Shown here: positions 22,380 to 28,982 of the stretch, piece by piece | Layout of the letters: the number at the start of each line of letters is the position of its first letter | How positions within the stretch are numbered: position 1 is the first letter of the stretch | Source of the DNA: Bacillota bacterium | GTDB taxonomy: Bacteria; Bacillota; GCA-003054495; Carboxydocellales; JAJZSN01 | Assembly (NCBI GenBank): GCA_021849745.1 | Contig: JAJZSN010000016.1 | Location: 1-44,446 of the forward strand | DNA: 44,446 nucleotides | Direction: 5' to 3' | Position numbers and translations under genes: made by a program | Notes under the pieces: generated by a model | What the model saw: the letters and a program-made list of their open reading frames with translations, nothing else | Database searches by the model: none | What the model was told of the DNA's origin: nothing

Positions 22380-22410
22380 ACCCCTCTAAATAAAAGTTAT
22401 TTTTTCGGAT
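22380..22410 (+). promoter_or_regulatory. SigI-type promoter h
   Basis: ACCCCTCTAAA then CGGAT with one base more spacing than the other copies. The predicted start (about 22417) falls at the edge of the first c-di-AMP riboswitch. Confidence 0.6.
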
Positions 22411-22423
22411 AACTCATTGAGAA

Positions 22424-22552
22424 CATGGCCGAATTCCCTGTACCAGGAATACGGGGGGACTTATTATGGGGCGAATCCTTTACAGGAGGTGAGCTTTTTA
22501 GAAAAGGATGGGTACCCTAGAACCCAAGCCCGGCAACTAACCCCGAAGGCCA
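22424..22552 (+). ncRNA. c-di-AMP riboswitch (ydaO/yuaA type), copy 1
   Basis: Order of conserved pieces: GCCGAATTCC, TACGGGGGGAC, GGGGCGAATCCTTT, GGGTACCC, then GCAACTAACCCCGAAGGC. Several positions deviate from the family consensus (GCCGAATCC, CGTCAGCTAACC), so ligand affinity may differ from copy 2. It contains an AGGAGGTGAGC without a start codon. Confidence 0.8.
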
Positions 22553-22581
22553 AAGGTACAAGGAATAAGGCAGTTTTCAAT

Positions 22582-22700
22582 TTGTGTGCCGAATCCCAGT
22601 CAACTGGGTACGGGGGAACCAAATTGGGGGTGAATCCTTTTGTTTTTAAAAGGTAGGGTTATCCTTACCCGAATCCGTCAGCTAACTCCGGAGGCTTGTA
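22582..22700 (+). ncRNA. c-di-AMP riboswitch (ydaO/yuaA type), copy 2
   Basis: Close to the family consensus: TGCCGAATCCC, TACGGGGGAACCAA, GGGGGTGAATCC, GGTAGGG, ACCCGAATCCGTCAGCTAAC and CGGAGGC. It ends just before AGGAGAGGAG, the ribosome site of the CAP gene, so ligand binding could hide or free that site. In known cases c-di-AMP turns expression off. Confidence 0.92.
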
Positions 22701-22717
22701 AGGAGAGGAGTAAGAAA

Positions 22718-23662
22718 ATGAATTTGCGACTTAAGAAAGTTTCCATCTTCCTGGCAGCATTTTTCGTTCTTGGTATTCTGTTACCGTTTATGGCCCCGCA
22801 GGCATCTCTGGCAGCAGCCGGTGATGATCAGGATTTTGTGACACTGGTGAATCAGGCCAGATCTAAGGCCGGTCTACCCGTTCTTACATATGACCGAGAA
22901 TTATCCATCCAGGCAGCTAATAATCTGGATTACTATTTAAAAACCGGACAAACCCCCGGCTCGGCTATGTTAATTCAAATTGCAAAGGCTGGCGGCTACA
23001 GCAGCATCGGTCAGACCTTTGTCAGTGGCAGTGATGTCAAAACCATGTTTGATAAGCAGTTAAAGTATTATGGCAGTAGTTCTATCCTGAACACTAAATA
23101 CAACCGTATCGGTTTAGTGATTACCGAAACAGCTACCGGCAAGCTTTGCGTGCAGCTGCTGGCCACTAAGAAAGATGTACAGGTACAGCCGCAACCAGCT
23201 CCAGCACCCCAACCTGCTCCAGAGCCACAGCCACAGCCCGCTCCACAACCTGTTCCGCAACCGTCTACCTTTATGAGTGAGATGCAACAGCAAGTGGTAG
23301 ATCTGGTGAACCAGGAAAGGGCAAAATATGGTCTCAAACCGCTAACAGCTAAGCAAGACCTTACTTCTGTAGCCCAGTTGAAGGCCCAGGACATGTATCA
23401 AAACCGGTACTTTGACCATACCTCTCCCACCTATGGGACTCCCTTTGACATGATGCGTAAGTTTGGTATTAGTTATACCGCAGCCGGTGAGAATATTGCT
23501 ATGGGACAGAAGACAGCGGCCCAAGTTGTGCAGGACTGGATGAACAGCCCGGGACACAGGGCCAACATTTTAAATGCCAACTACAATGAGATTGGTATAG
23601 GTGTTTACAACAGTTATACCGGTTACGGCTACATCTGGGTTCAGATGTTTGCTCGGAGATAA
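22718..23662 (+). CDS. Secreted protein with two CAP/SCP domains
   Basis: 314 residues from ATG 22718, the start placed right after the riboswitch and its ribosome site; the frame open further upstream lies inside the riboswitch. A signal peptide (to LAA-A) is followed by a short degenerate CAP-like domain (FVTLVNQARSKAGLPVLTYDRELS). A P/Q/A-rich linker leads to a complete CAP domain (VVDLVNQERAKYGLKPL, YFDHTSPTYGTPFDMM, AAGENIAMG, SPGHRANILNANYNEIG). CAP proteins of this type are exported by spore-formers and often linked to wall or spore coat. Control by c-di-AMP fits a cell-wall role. Confidence 0.92.
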   Translation: MNLRLKKVSIFLAAFFVLGILLPFMAPQASLAAAGDDQDFVTLVNQARSKAGLPVLTYDRELSIQAANNLDYYLKTGQTPGSAMLIQIAKAGGYSSIGQTFVSGSDVKTMFDKQLKYYGSSSILNTKYNRIGLVITETATGKLCVQLLATKKDVQVQPQPAPAPQPAPEPQPQPAPQPVPQPSTFMSEMQQQVVDLVNQERAKYGLKPLTAKQDLTSVAQLKAQDMYQNRYFDHTSPTYGTPFDMMRKFGISYTAAGENIAMGQKTAAQVVQDWMNSPGHRANILNANYNEIGIGVYNSYTGYGYIWVQMFARR

Positions 23663-23671
23663 TCAGCAAAT

Positions 23672-23708
23672 ACAGGGTGTGAAGTATACCGCACCCTGTA
23701 TTTTTTTG
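23672..23708 (+). terminator. Terminator of the CAP gene
   Basis: ACAGGGTG...CACCCTGT followed by ATTTTTTT. Confidence 0.85.
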
Positions 23709-23849
23709 CCTACTTAGAAGTACCTATAGATATTTCCAATTAACACAGCTGTAACATAATTGCAAGGGGCCAATAGGCCCTGTTTCTTTATGTACATGAC
23801 TAGGAAATGGAACCAGGGTTATTTGTCCTATAAACTTAAAAAAGCAAAG

Positions 23850-23906
23850 AAAAAAGCCCAATTTCTTGGGCCACACAAAAAAATATATAAACGGAGGTGT
23901 GTCTTC
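23850..23906 (-). ncRNA. Predicted small RNA 2 (about 57 nt)
   Basis: Module 16 (-10 TATAAT) predicts a start near 23906. The RNA runs GGAAGACACACCTCCG, an A/T-rich stretch, GTGTG, then terminator GCCCAA-GAAA-TTGGGC with six T. The terminator stem is identical to that of small RNA 1. CACACCTCC is complementary to a Shine-Dalgarno sequence and could block translation of targets. No start codon with a ribosome site is seen. Confidence 0.55.
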
Positions 23907-23912
23907 CTTTGT

Positions 23913-23965
23913 ATTATAATCTAGCTTTGTTACAACTAAGTCACACCTTTATAACATTTTTGTAA
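23913..23965 (-). promoter_or_regulatory. Four-box promoter module 16
   Basis: Boxes TTACA / TTATA / TGACT / TAACA with -10 TATAAT at offset 47, placed between feoA and small RNA 2. Confidence 0.75.
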
Positions 23966-24008
23966 CTTTGCTTTAAAGTTAGACCAATTTGAAATTCAGA
24001 AACTAGGC

Positions 24009-24290
24009 TTAAGCAAGAATCTCAATACATTGGGCGATATTGTGATCAACTGCCAGAGTGGTATTACCCACCTTAAACACTACGGAAGGAGATTTCTGAA
24101 TTACTTTTACCGGCATTCCCGGTAATACACCCATCGCCATGATCTTCTTTAAAATGTTATCATCTTTGGTATGAATTCCAGTAATAGTCCCACCTTTTCC
24201 TACTTCGGCATCGAGCAGCAGCATGGAATTTTTGTTAACAGCCACCTGTGACATAACTTTGGATATGGTTTCAGCCCGTCCAATACTCAT
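24009..24290 (-). CDS. feoA: FeoA-type protein
   Basis: 93 residues from ATG 24290, which overlaps the stop of the preceding small gene (ATGA); ATG 24305 is an alternative. The small SH3-like FeoA fold is visible in GKGGTITGIHTKDDNILKKI, MAMGVLPGMPVKVIQKSP and FKVGNTTLAVDHNIAQCIEI. It is slightly longer than typical (about 75-90). FeoA assists FeoB in Fe(II) import from the cytoplasmic side. It is the last gene of the feo operon. Confidence 0.9.
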   Translation of the reverse strand: MSIGRAETISKVMSQVAVNKNSMLLLDAEVGKGGTITGIHTKDDNILKKIMAMGVLPGMPVKVIQKSPSVVFKVGNTTLAVDHNIAQCIEILA

Positions 24291-24460
24291 GATTTCTTCA
24301 CCCATTTCTTGACTAATTTAACAAGCCCGGCCTCAGGCATCATTTCATAATTGCATCTGGGGCATTTGATTTTTCGGCAACCATTACTCAAGGCACAACC
24401 GCTGCAGCCTTTGTTGGCCGTATCTTCCCTAAATTCAACGCCACAAAAACTACATTTCAA
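24287..24460 (-). CDS. 57-residue Cys-rich protein in the feo operon
   Basis: TTG 24460 follows the FeoB stop directly and the stop overlaps the FeoA start. The product has eight Cys: KCSFCG, CSGCALSNGC and IKCPRCNYEM, i.e. two CxxC pairs and a CxxC-x5-C cluster, then a basic helix. This is the layout of a small zinc or iron-sulfur protein. Its place between FeoB and FeoA suggests it takes part in iron sensing or transfer, perhaps a FeoC-like role. That role is inferred from position. Confidence 0.75.
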   Translation of the reverse strand: MKCSFCGVEFREDTANKGCSGCALSNGCRKIKCPRCNYEMMPEAGLVKLVKKWVKKS

Positions 24461-25915
24461 TTAAATCCCCCCAATCATCTTTAATAACAGGTTTAGTACA
24501 TATCCTGCCAAGAAAGCAAAGGGGAAAATAAATCCGGCGATGGCCAAGGCTGTTTTTAAGCCCCGTTCCTTCAGCATCATGCTAAACTGGGCGATGCAAG
24601 GTACAAACAAGGTGAGGGTTGCTGCTGCCACCACCAGCTGTTCGGTGGACAAAGCACCGTTCTGCTGCAGGTCGTACAGACCTGCAGCACCGTAATCCCT
24701 TCGGAAGAATCCAAATAGGAAGGCCACAGCTGCTTCTGCAGGTAAACCAATCAGGTTCATCACAGGTTCCAGGGCCTTCACAACCAGATCAAAGAGTCCT
24801 GTGAGTCTGCCAGCCCAAATAAGCACACTGGCTAAAATAAAGATGGGTAAAATTTCAAGAAAGTACCACTGCATACGAGTGTAGGTTTTGCTCACCACAT
24901 TGGCGATGGTTGGCATTCTTAAAGGAGGCACTTCCATATAAAAGATCGGTTTGTCGCCGGGCATTAATTTAGCCGTAAGGAAGCCGATAAACAGGAAGAC
25001 CAGCGTAAGGAAACTCACCCATGCGGCTAAAGCTAGGGGCTTGCCGGAGAGAAGGGCCAAAATAACCCCCAATTGAGCGGAGCAGGGAATGGCCAAGGCC
25101 AGCAGCAAGGTGGCAATGATGCGCTCTCTTTTGGTCTCCAAAGTTCTAGTCACCATCGTAGCCATCGTGTCGCATCCAAAACCCAGGGTCATGGGAATTA
25201 CTGCCCGCCCGTTTAGGCCAATGGCCTTGAATACACGGTCCACCAGAAGGGCCAACCGGGGTAAGTAACCGGAATCTTCAATGATAGAAAAGGCGATAAA
25301 GAAGGTACCAACAATTGGTAAGATAATGGCAATAGCATAGCGAATACCTAACGTAATAATGCCATAATCATTGGCAATGAGGTCTTGAACAACTGGCCAG
25401 GGTATGTACCTGGCAGTCCAGACGTTTACCAGGGGATTAATATAGATTTCAAAAACATCCGCCTCCAAGAAATCCACCAGGGTACCGGCGCCAAAGACAC
25501 CCACAAACTGGTACAGGCCGTAATATAGTACCAGAAGTAAGATCGGTATCCCGGTAAAGGGGTTTATGGTCAATTTATTGAGTATTTCAGAAAAACGATT
25601 GTTATCTGTAACTTTCCCTTCTTTAACAGCATCTGCCAAAAGGCTGTTGGTAAGTTCCTGTCTTTTCAAGGTAATCACATAGTTTATCGGCTGCTCAAAG
25701 GCCACAGAGGTTTCTTGGATAACTTTTTGAATACCAGCGTAAGAATTTTCCTTCTCCTGAACCAATTGGTGGATTTCTTTATCTCCCTGCAGGAGAAGCA
25801 ATGCTATGGTTCTCGTGGAAAGTTTATAAGTATGCTTTAGGCTGCTCTCTATTTTTTGTACTGCAGCCTGTATATCCGGGTTGTAATTCATTTCATTAAC
25901 TAACAAGCTTGCCAT
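24461..25915 (-). CDS. feoB: FeoB membrane permease part
   Basis: 484 residues: the membrane half of FeoB as a separate protein. The N-terminal about 130 residues are soluble and helical (helical spacer). The transport part follows with its two Gate motifs: AVIPMTLGFGCDTMATM with a conserved Cys, and LFVPCIAQFSMML. AGLYDLQQNG and about eight membrane segments complete it. It imports Fe(II). The start overlaps the end of the GTPase gene by 20 bases in another frame, so translation is probably coupled. Confidence 0.92.
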   Translation of the reverse strand: MASLLVNEMNYNPDIQAAVQKIESSLKHTYKLSTRTIALLLLQGDKEIHQLVQEKENSYAGIQKVIQETSVAFEQPINYVITLKRQELTNSLLADAVKEGKVTDNNRFSEILNKLTINPFTGIPILLLVLYYGLYQFVGVFGAGTLVDFLEADVFEIYINPLVNVWTARYIPWPVVQDLIANDYGIITLGIRYAIAIILPIVGTFFIAFSIIEDSGYLPRLALLVDRVFKAIGLNGRAVIPMTLGFGCDTMATMVTRTLETKRERIIATLLLALAIPCSAQLGVILALLSGKPLALAAWVSFLTLVFLFIGFLTAKLMPGDKPIFYMEVPPLRMPTIANVVSKTYTRMQWYFLEILPIFILASVLIWAGRLTGLFDLVVKALEPVMNLIGLPAEAAVAFLFGFFRRDYGAAGLYDLQQNGALSTEQLVVAAATLTLFVPCIAQFSMMLKERGLKTALAIAGFIFPFAFLAGYVLNLLLKMIGGI

Positions 25916-26462
25916 TTTCTTTGATCACCCTTTTCAACTGTTCTACTCCCTCGCCTTTAATAAAGACGGCACTTACCACCGGAACCCCCAGCCTTTTTTG
26001 CAAAGAGGACACATTTACATCTAACCCTAATTTTTTTGCTTCATCCATCATGTTTAAAACCAAAACAACCGGCAAACCAGCTTCAATCAGTTGTAGTGTT
26101 AGGGGCAGCATTCTTGGCAAGTTTTTTGCGTCCACCACATGGACCACCGCTTCCGGATGTTCATTGAGCAATAGCCGGCGAGATACCGCTTCTTCTTCCG
26201 TAATGGGTAACAGTGAATACATGCCCGGTGTATCTACCACTTCGAAATACTTGTCGCCAATTTTGCCCTTACCTCTGGATACCTCCACGGTTGTGCCGGG
26301 GTAGTTGGATACTGTTACATAAGCACCGGTTAGGCGGTTAAACAAAACGCTTTTGCCAACATTGGGGTTGCCTACTAAAACTATTTTTTTAAGGCCGTGC
26401 AGTTCTAGTGGGTCGGTGTCCGAACCGCAACACTTACCACCTTTTCTCATTTTTTTCAGCAA
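25896..26462 (-). CDS. feoB: FeoB GTPase part
   Basis: 188 residues: the G domain of FeoB alone. TTG 26462 is chosen (GGGAGG 8 bases upstream). The longer frame to 26501 would begin only about 5 bases after the predicted transcription start. G1 GNPNVGKSVLFNRLTG, G2 YPGTTVE, G3 DTPGMYSL and G4 NMMD are present. A short Cys-containing N-terminus (KGGKCCGSD) precedes them. In most bacteria this domain is fused to the permease. Here it is split, as in some clostridia. First gene of the feo operon, with a four-box promoter and a Fur-like site. Confidence 0.92.
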   Translation of the reverse strand: MLKKMRKGGKCCGSDTDPLELHGLKKIVLVGNPNVGKSVLFNRLTGAYVTVSNYPGTTVEVSRGKGKIGDKYFEVVDTPGMYSLLPITEEEAVSRRLLLNEHPEAVVHVVDAKNLPRMLPLTLQLIEAGLPVVLVLNMMDEAKKLGLDVNVSSLQKRLGVPVVSAVFIKGEGVEQLKRVIKENGKLVS

Positions 26463-26484
26463 GGAAATTCCTCCCTTATTAAGA

Positions 26485-26499
26485 ATGATAATTATTTTC
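26485..26499 (-). promoter_or_regulatory. Fur-like box
   Basis: TGATAATTATTTTCA differs at one position from the inverted repeat TGATAATNATTATCA. It lies just downstream of the feo -10, where bound Fur would block transcription when iron is plentiful. Confidence 0.65.
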
Positions 26500-26512
26500 A
26501 ATTACTGAGAAT

Positions 26513-26565
26513 AATTTACCTCTCCAATGTTACAGGAATGTCACAGCTATGTAACATTTTTGTGA
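26513..26565 (-). promoter_or_regulatory. Four-box promoter module 17
   Basis: Boxes TCACA / TTACA / TGACA / TAACA with -10 TAAATT at offset 47. It drives the feo operon together with the Fur-like box. Confidence 0.8.
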
Positions 26566-26616
26566 CAAAAGGAAAAAGACTGCCGGTATTGGCAGTCTTT
26601 GACACTTGTTTTTCAA

Positions 26617-27237
26617 TTACCAACCACAGTAGCCCCAGTTACCGTTTCCGCCACGATTCCAGTTATTGTTGGACCAGTTTCGATTCATGTTATTGTTCCA
26701 ATTATTGCTGTATTGGTAGTTGGTGTTTTGGGATGCGGAGACATTGCTGGTGCTTTTCTGGCTTTGTGGATAATACTTACTGTACCACTGCTGGCACATT
26801 TGCTGCATAGCCTGCCAGTTTTGCTGGCTGATCTGTCCGTTTGGCTGTTGTTTTACAATCTGGTTATAGTTACTCAGACAATATTTAATCATTTGTTCAC
26901 GAGTCATTTGGCTGCCGTTTAACATCGGGCAATTCTGCATCATGGGGTAACCCACTTGCTGGCAAAGTTGGAGCATTTGATTGTAAAGATCTGTTGGCTT
27001 GGCTTGGGCTTGTTGGCTGGTATTTTGGGATACAACCGGCTGGTTGGTCTTAGCCGGCTTGTTAGACTGAGTCGGTTGCTGGTTATTTATGTTCATATTC
27101 ATATACGTAGGGTTGGGATCGTTTTTCATCATGTCAACCCAGCTTTGAGGCGTAGCAGCATTAGCAACTCCTACCAGGCTGATCCCTAAAATAAGTGCAA
27201 AGAGACTCAATAGCCAAGGTTTCTTTGGCATTTTCAA
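26617..27237 (-). CDS. Exported Q/N/M-rich protein ending in GYCGW
   Basis: 206 residues, paralog of the 389-1066 product. TTG 27237 has AAAGGA 10 bases upstream. A signal peptide (KMPKKPWLLSLFALILG, ANA-A) is followed by WVDMMKNDPNPTYMNMNIN and a Q/K/T linker. The helical domain is nearly identical to that of the paralog (NCPMLNGSQMTREQM, NWQAMQQMCQQWYSKYYPQ). The N/W/R tail ends NWGYCGW. The strong conservation of the helical domain against a drifting linker points to selection on the domain and on the C-terminus. Confidence 0.87.
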   Translation of the reverse strand: MKMPKKPWLLSLFALILGISLVGVANAATPQSWVDMMKNDPNPTYMNMNINNQQPTQSNKPAKTNQPVVSQNTSQQAQAKPTDLYNQMLQLCQQVGYPMMQNCPMLNGSQMTREQMIKYCLSNYNQIVKQQPNGQISQQNWQAMQQMCQQWYSKYYPQSQKSTSNVSASQNTNYQYSNNWNNNMNRNWSNNNWNRGGNGNWGYCGW

Positions 27238-27342
27238 GTTAAACCATTCCTTTCGTATTGCTTCTTTCTTTATTTTAATAATTCTATTCAATTATTTCAC
27301 AGTACAGGAACCTCCTGTTTCCCCTCCTTTCTACTTGCCCTT

Positions 27343-27395
27343 ATCTTAACTTACTAACTTTACAGCAATGTCACAGGTTTTTAACATTTTTGTGA
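27343..27395 (-). promoter_or_regulatory. Four-box promoter module 18
   Basis: Boxes TCACA / TTAAA / TGACA / TAAAG with -10 TAAGAT at offset 47. It drives the 26617 gene. Confidence 0.8.
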
Positions 27396-27523
27396 TCTTC
27401 CCAAAATTGTGATTTATATCATTGCATAAAGACACTCCGCCTTAAACCAATTGGTTGTATGGAGGGAAAAAAATGAAGCCCCCTTTGGAATTGAAGGGGG
27501 GCCCGTTGTATTTACATTCATGT

Positions 27524-28096
27524 TTATAAAATGCGTTTACTACGTTTGTGGCGATACATTAAATCATCTGCTCTAGCCAGAAGCTCCTCGATTGAATATT
27601 CCATTTCACAACGAACTATGCCAACACTTATTTCTAATTTGTAAGGACGATTTCCCTTGGCATTGTATTCTTCCATATACTCCTGCAAACGCCGTGTTAT
27701 CCTCTCAGAGGAATTATCAGCTCCTTGGAGCAGTACCACAAATTCATCTCCCCCAAGTCGGGCAATTATATCGGAATTGCGAAAAGTTTTTTTTAGAATG
27801 TTTCCAGTCTCAATAATCGCCCGATCCCCTTCTCGGTGCCCCAGGTTGTCGTTAACCCATTTCAGATTATCTAAATCGGCAAAAAGCAGATACATCGCCA
27901 TTGTTGCACCACTTGCTATTTCTAAACGTTGACTAGTCAGGGTTAAAAAGCCCCGCCGGTTATACAAACCTGTAAGCTCATCCACCATTGACAGGGAATG
28001 TAATTTCTTATTTAACTCTTTTAACATTCTAATTTGCTGACGTCCTTCTATCAGCTCATTGATTAACTGTTCTTTCGTTTTCTCTTTATCCTTCAT
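27524..28096 (-). CDS. Diguanylate cyclase (GGDEF domain)
   Basis: 190 residues. GAGAGGGT lies before ATG 28096. A short N-terminal coiled coil (about 1-35, TKEQLINELIEGRQQIRMLKE) is followed by a complete GGDEF domain: DELTGLYNRRGF, LFADLDNLKWVNDNLGH, LGGDEFVVLL, SVGIV. It should make c-di-GMP in the cytoplasm. No sensor or membrane part is present, so activity is probably set by expression or dimerisation through the coiled coil. The four-box promoter places second-messenger output in the same regulon. Confidence 0.93.
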   Translation of the reverse strand: MKDKEKTKEQLINELIEGRQQIRMLKELNKKLHSLSMVDELTGLYNRRGFLTLTSQRLEIASGATMAMYLLFADLDNLKWVNDNLGHREGDRAIIETGNILKKTFRNSDIIARLGGDEFVVLLQGADNSSERITRRLQEYMEEYNAKGNRPYKLEISVGIVRCEMEYSIEELLARADDLMYRHKRSKRIL

Positions 28097-28155
28097 ACTT
28101 GACCCTCTCTTTAGAAAAGGTATTTTTATCCCGGTGGGTGGTAGAAGCTTCTTTA

Positions 28156-28208
28156 AGTCTAATCTAGAAATGTGTCAGTAATGTCAAATTAATTTAAACT
28201 TTTTGTGA
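28156..28208 (-). promoter_or_regulatory. Four-box promoter module 19
   Basis: Boxes TCACA / TTAAA / TGACA / ACACA with -10 TAGACT at offset 47. It drives the GGDEF gene. Confidence 0.75.
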
Positions 28209-28235
28209 CATAGCGTATTCCGGTTATTTGCTATA

Positions 28236-28288
28236 TCACAAAAAGTTTAGATTGGTGTAACACTGCTGAAAAAATAGTAAGTTATCCT
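28236..28288 (+). promoter_or_regulatory. Four-box promoter module 20
   Basis: Boxes TCACA / TTAGA / TAACA / AAAAA with -10 TATCCT at offset 47. Divergent from module 19, it drives the 28334 gene. Confidence 0.75.
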
Positions 28289-28333
28289 TATACATAGGAA
28301 CTTCGAATTAAGTAAACCAAAGGAGGTTATAAA

Positions 28334-28504
28334 ATGACCCAAGCACAAATCAATCTTAAAATGATACAGTCCCAAATGACTCTGGCCGGGCTAGTACATG
28401 AATTTGGCCAAGACCATCCAAAGGTAACTAAATATCAAAAGAAAATAAAACGACTTACTAATGAAATGAAACGTCTTAAAGCTCACCAAACAAAAAAATT
28501 CTAG
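28334..28504 (+). CDS. Small helical basic protein
   Basis: 56 residues, AAAGGAGG 8 bases before ATG 28334. It is predicted helical throughout (INLKMIQSQMTLAGLVHEFG, then a Lys-rich helix YQKKIKRLTNEMKRLK). The size and helix pair recall Spo0E-like phosphatases, but the SQxLD motif is missing. It is expressed divergently from the GGDEF gene by the same promoter type. Confidence 0.7.
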   Translation: MTQAQINLKMIQSQMTLAGLVHEFGQDHPKVTKYQKKIKRLTNEMKRLKAHQTKKF

Positions 28505-28551
28505 TAAATAGTTAAATGAAAGGGTAGCACTGCCCCTATTGAACTATTTAA

Positions 28552-28918
28552 ATGTCTTGGAACCACTGGAAGCAAAAAGCAAAGCTCATCAAACGGGAAA
28601 TCTTTGCCCTCTATTATGGCCCACCGGGACCCCCGAGTACCCTGGTATGCCAAGCTATTTATCCCTGTCCTGGTGGGCTATGCCTTTAGCCCGGTGGATT
28701 TCATCCCAGACTTTATTCCCATTCTGGGTTATTGGGATGACTTAATTTTGCTGCCTATAGGAATTACCCTTAAAGACGATCCCTACCCAGTCGTGGAAGA
28801 ATCCCGCCAAAAGACGGAGCAGCACCTCAAGCAAAAACCCACCAACTGGGTGGCGGGGTTCATCATTATGATGGTTTGGGTGGCCTTTCTTAGCTGGTTC
28901 ATACTAAAAATTAGGTAG
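28552..28918 (+). pseudogene. YkvA/DUF1232-like membrane protein, frameshifted
   Basis: From ATG 28552 the first frame gives MSWNHWKQKAKLIKREIFALYY. One extra G near 28618 then shifts the frame, and the rest continues in the next frame as AHRDPRVPWYAKLF and SPVDFIPDFIPILGYWDDLI, the DUF1232 core, plus a C-terminal membrane segment. Removing one G of the GG pair restores a continuous protein. A shorter protein could start inside (TTG 28604 or ATG 28616) and keep the core. Real mutation and sequencing error cannot be separated. Confidence 0.7.
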
Positions 28919-28946
28919 CCACCGGGTTCACCAGGGCTACCTATTT
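28917..28946 (+). terminator. Hairpin after the YkvA-like gene
   Basis: AGGTAGCC pairs with GGGCTACCT. The following ATTTGTATTTG is a weak T tract. Confidence 0.45.
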
Positions 28947-28982
28947 GTATTTGCTCTATGGTAAAAACCACTGATATTTAAC

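Noticed and set aside
28919..28982. Possible left attachment site of the element
   Set aside because: The hairpin there does not match the 3' end of tRNA-Leu.
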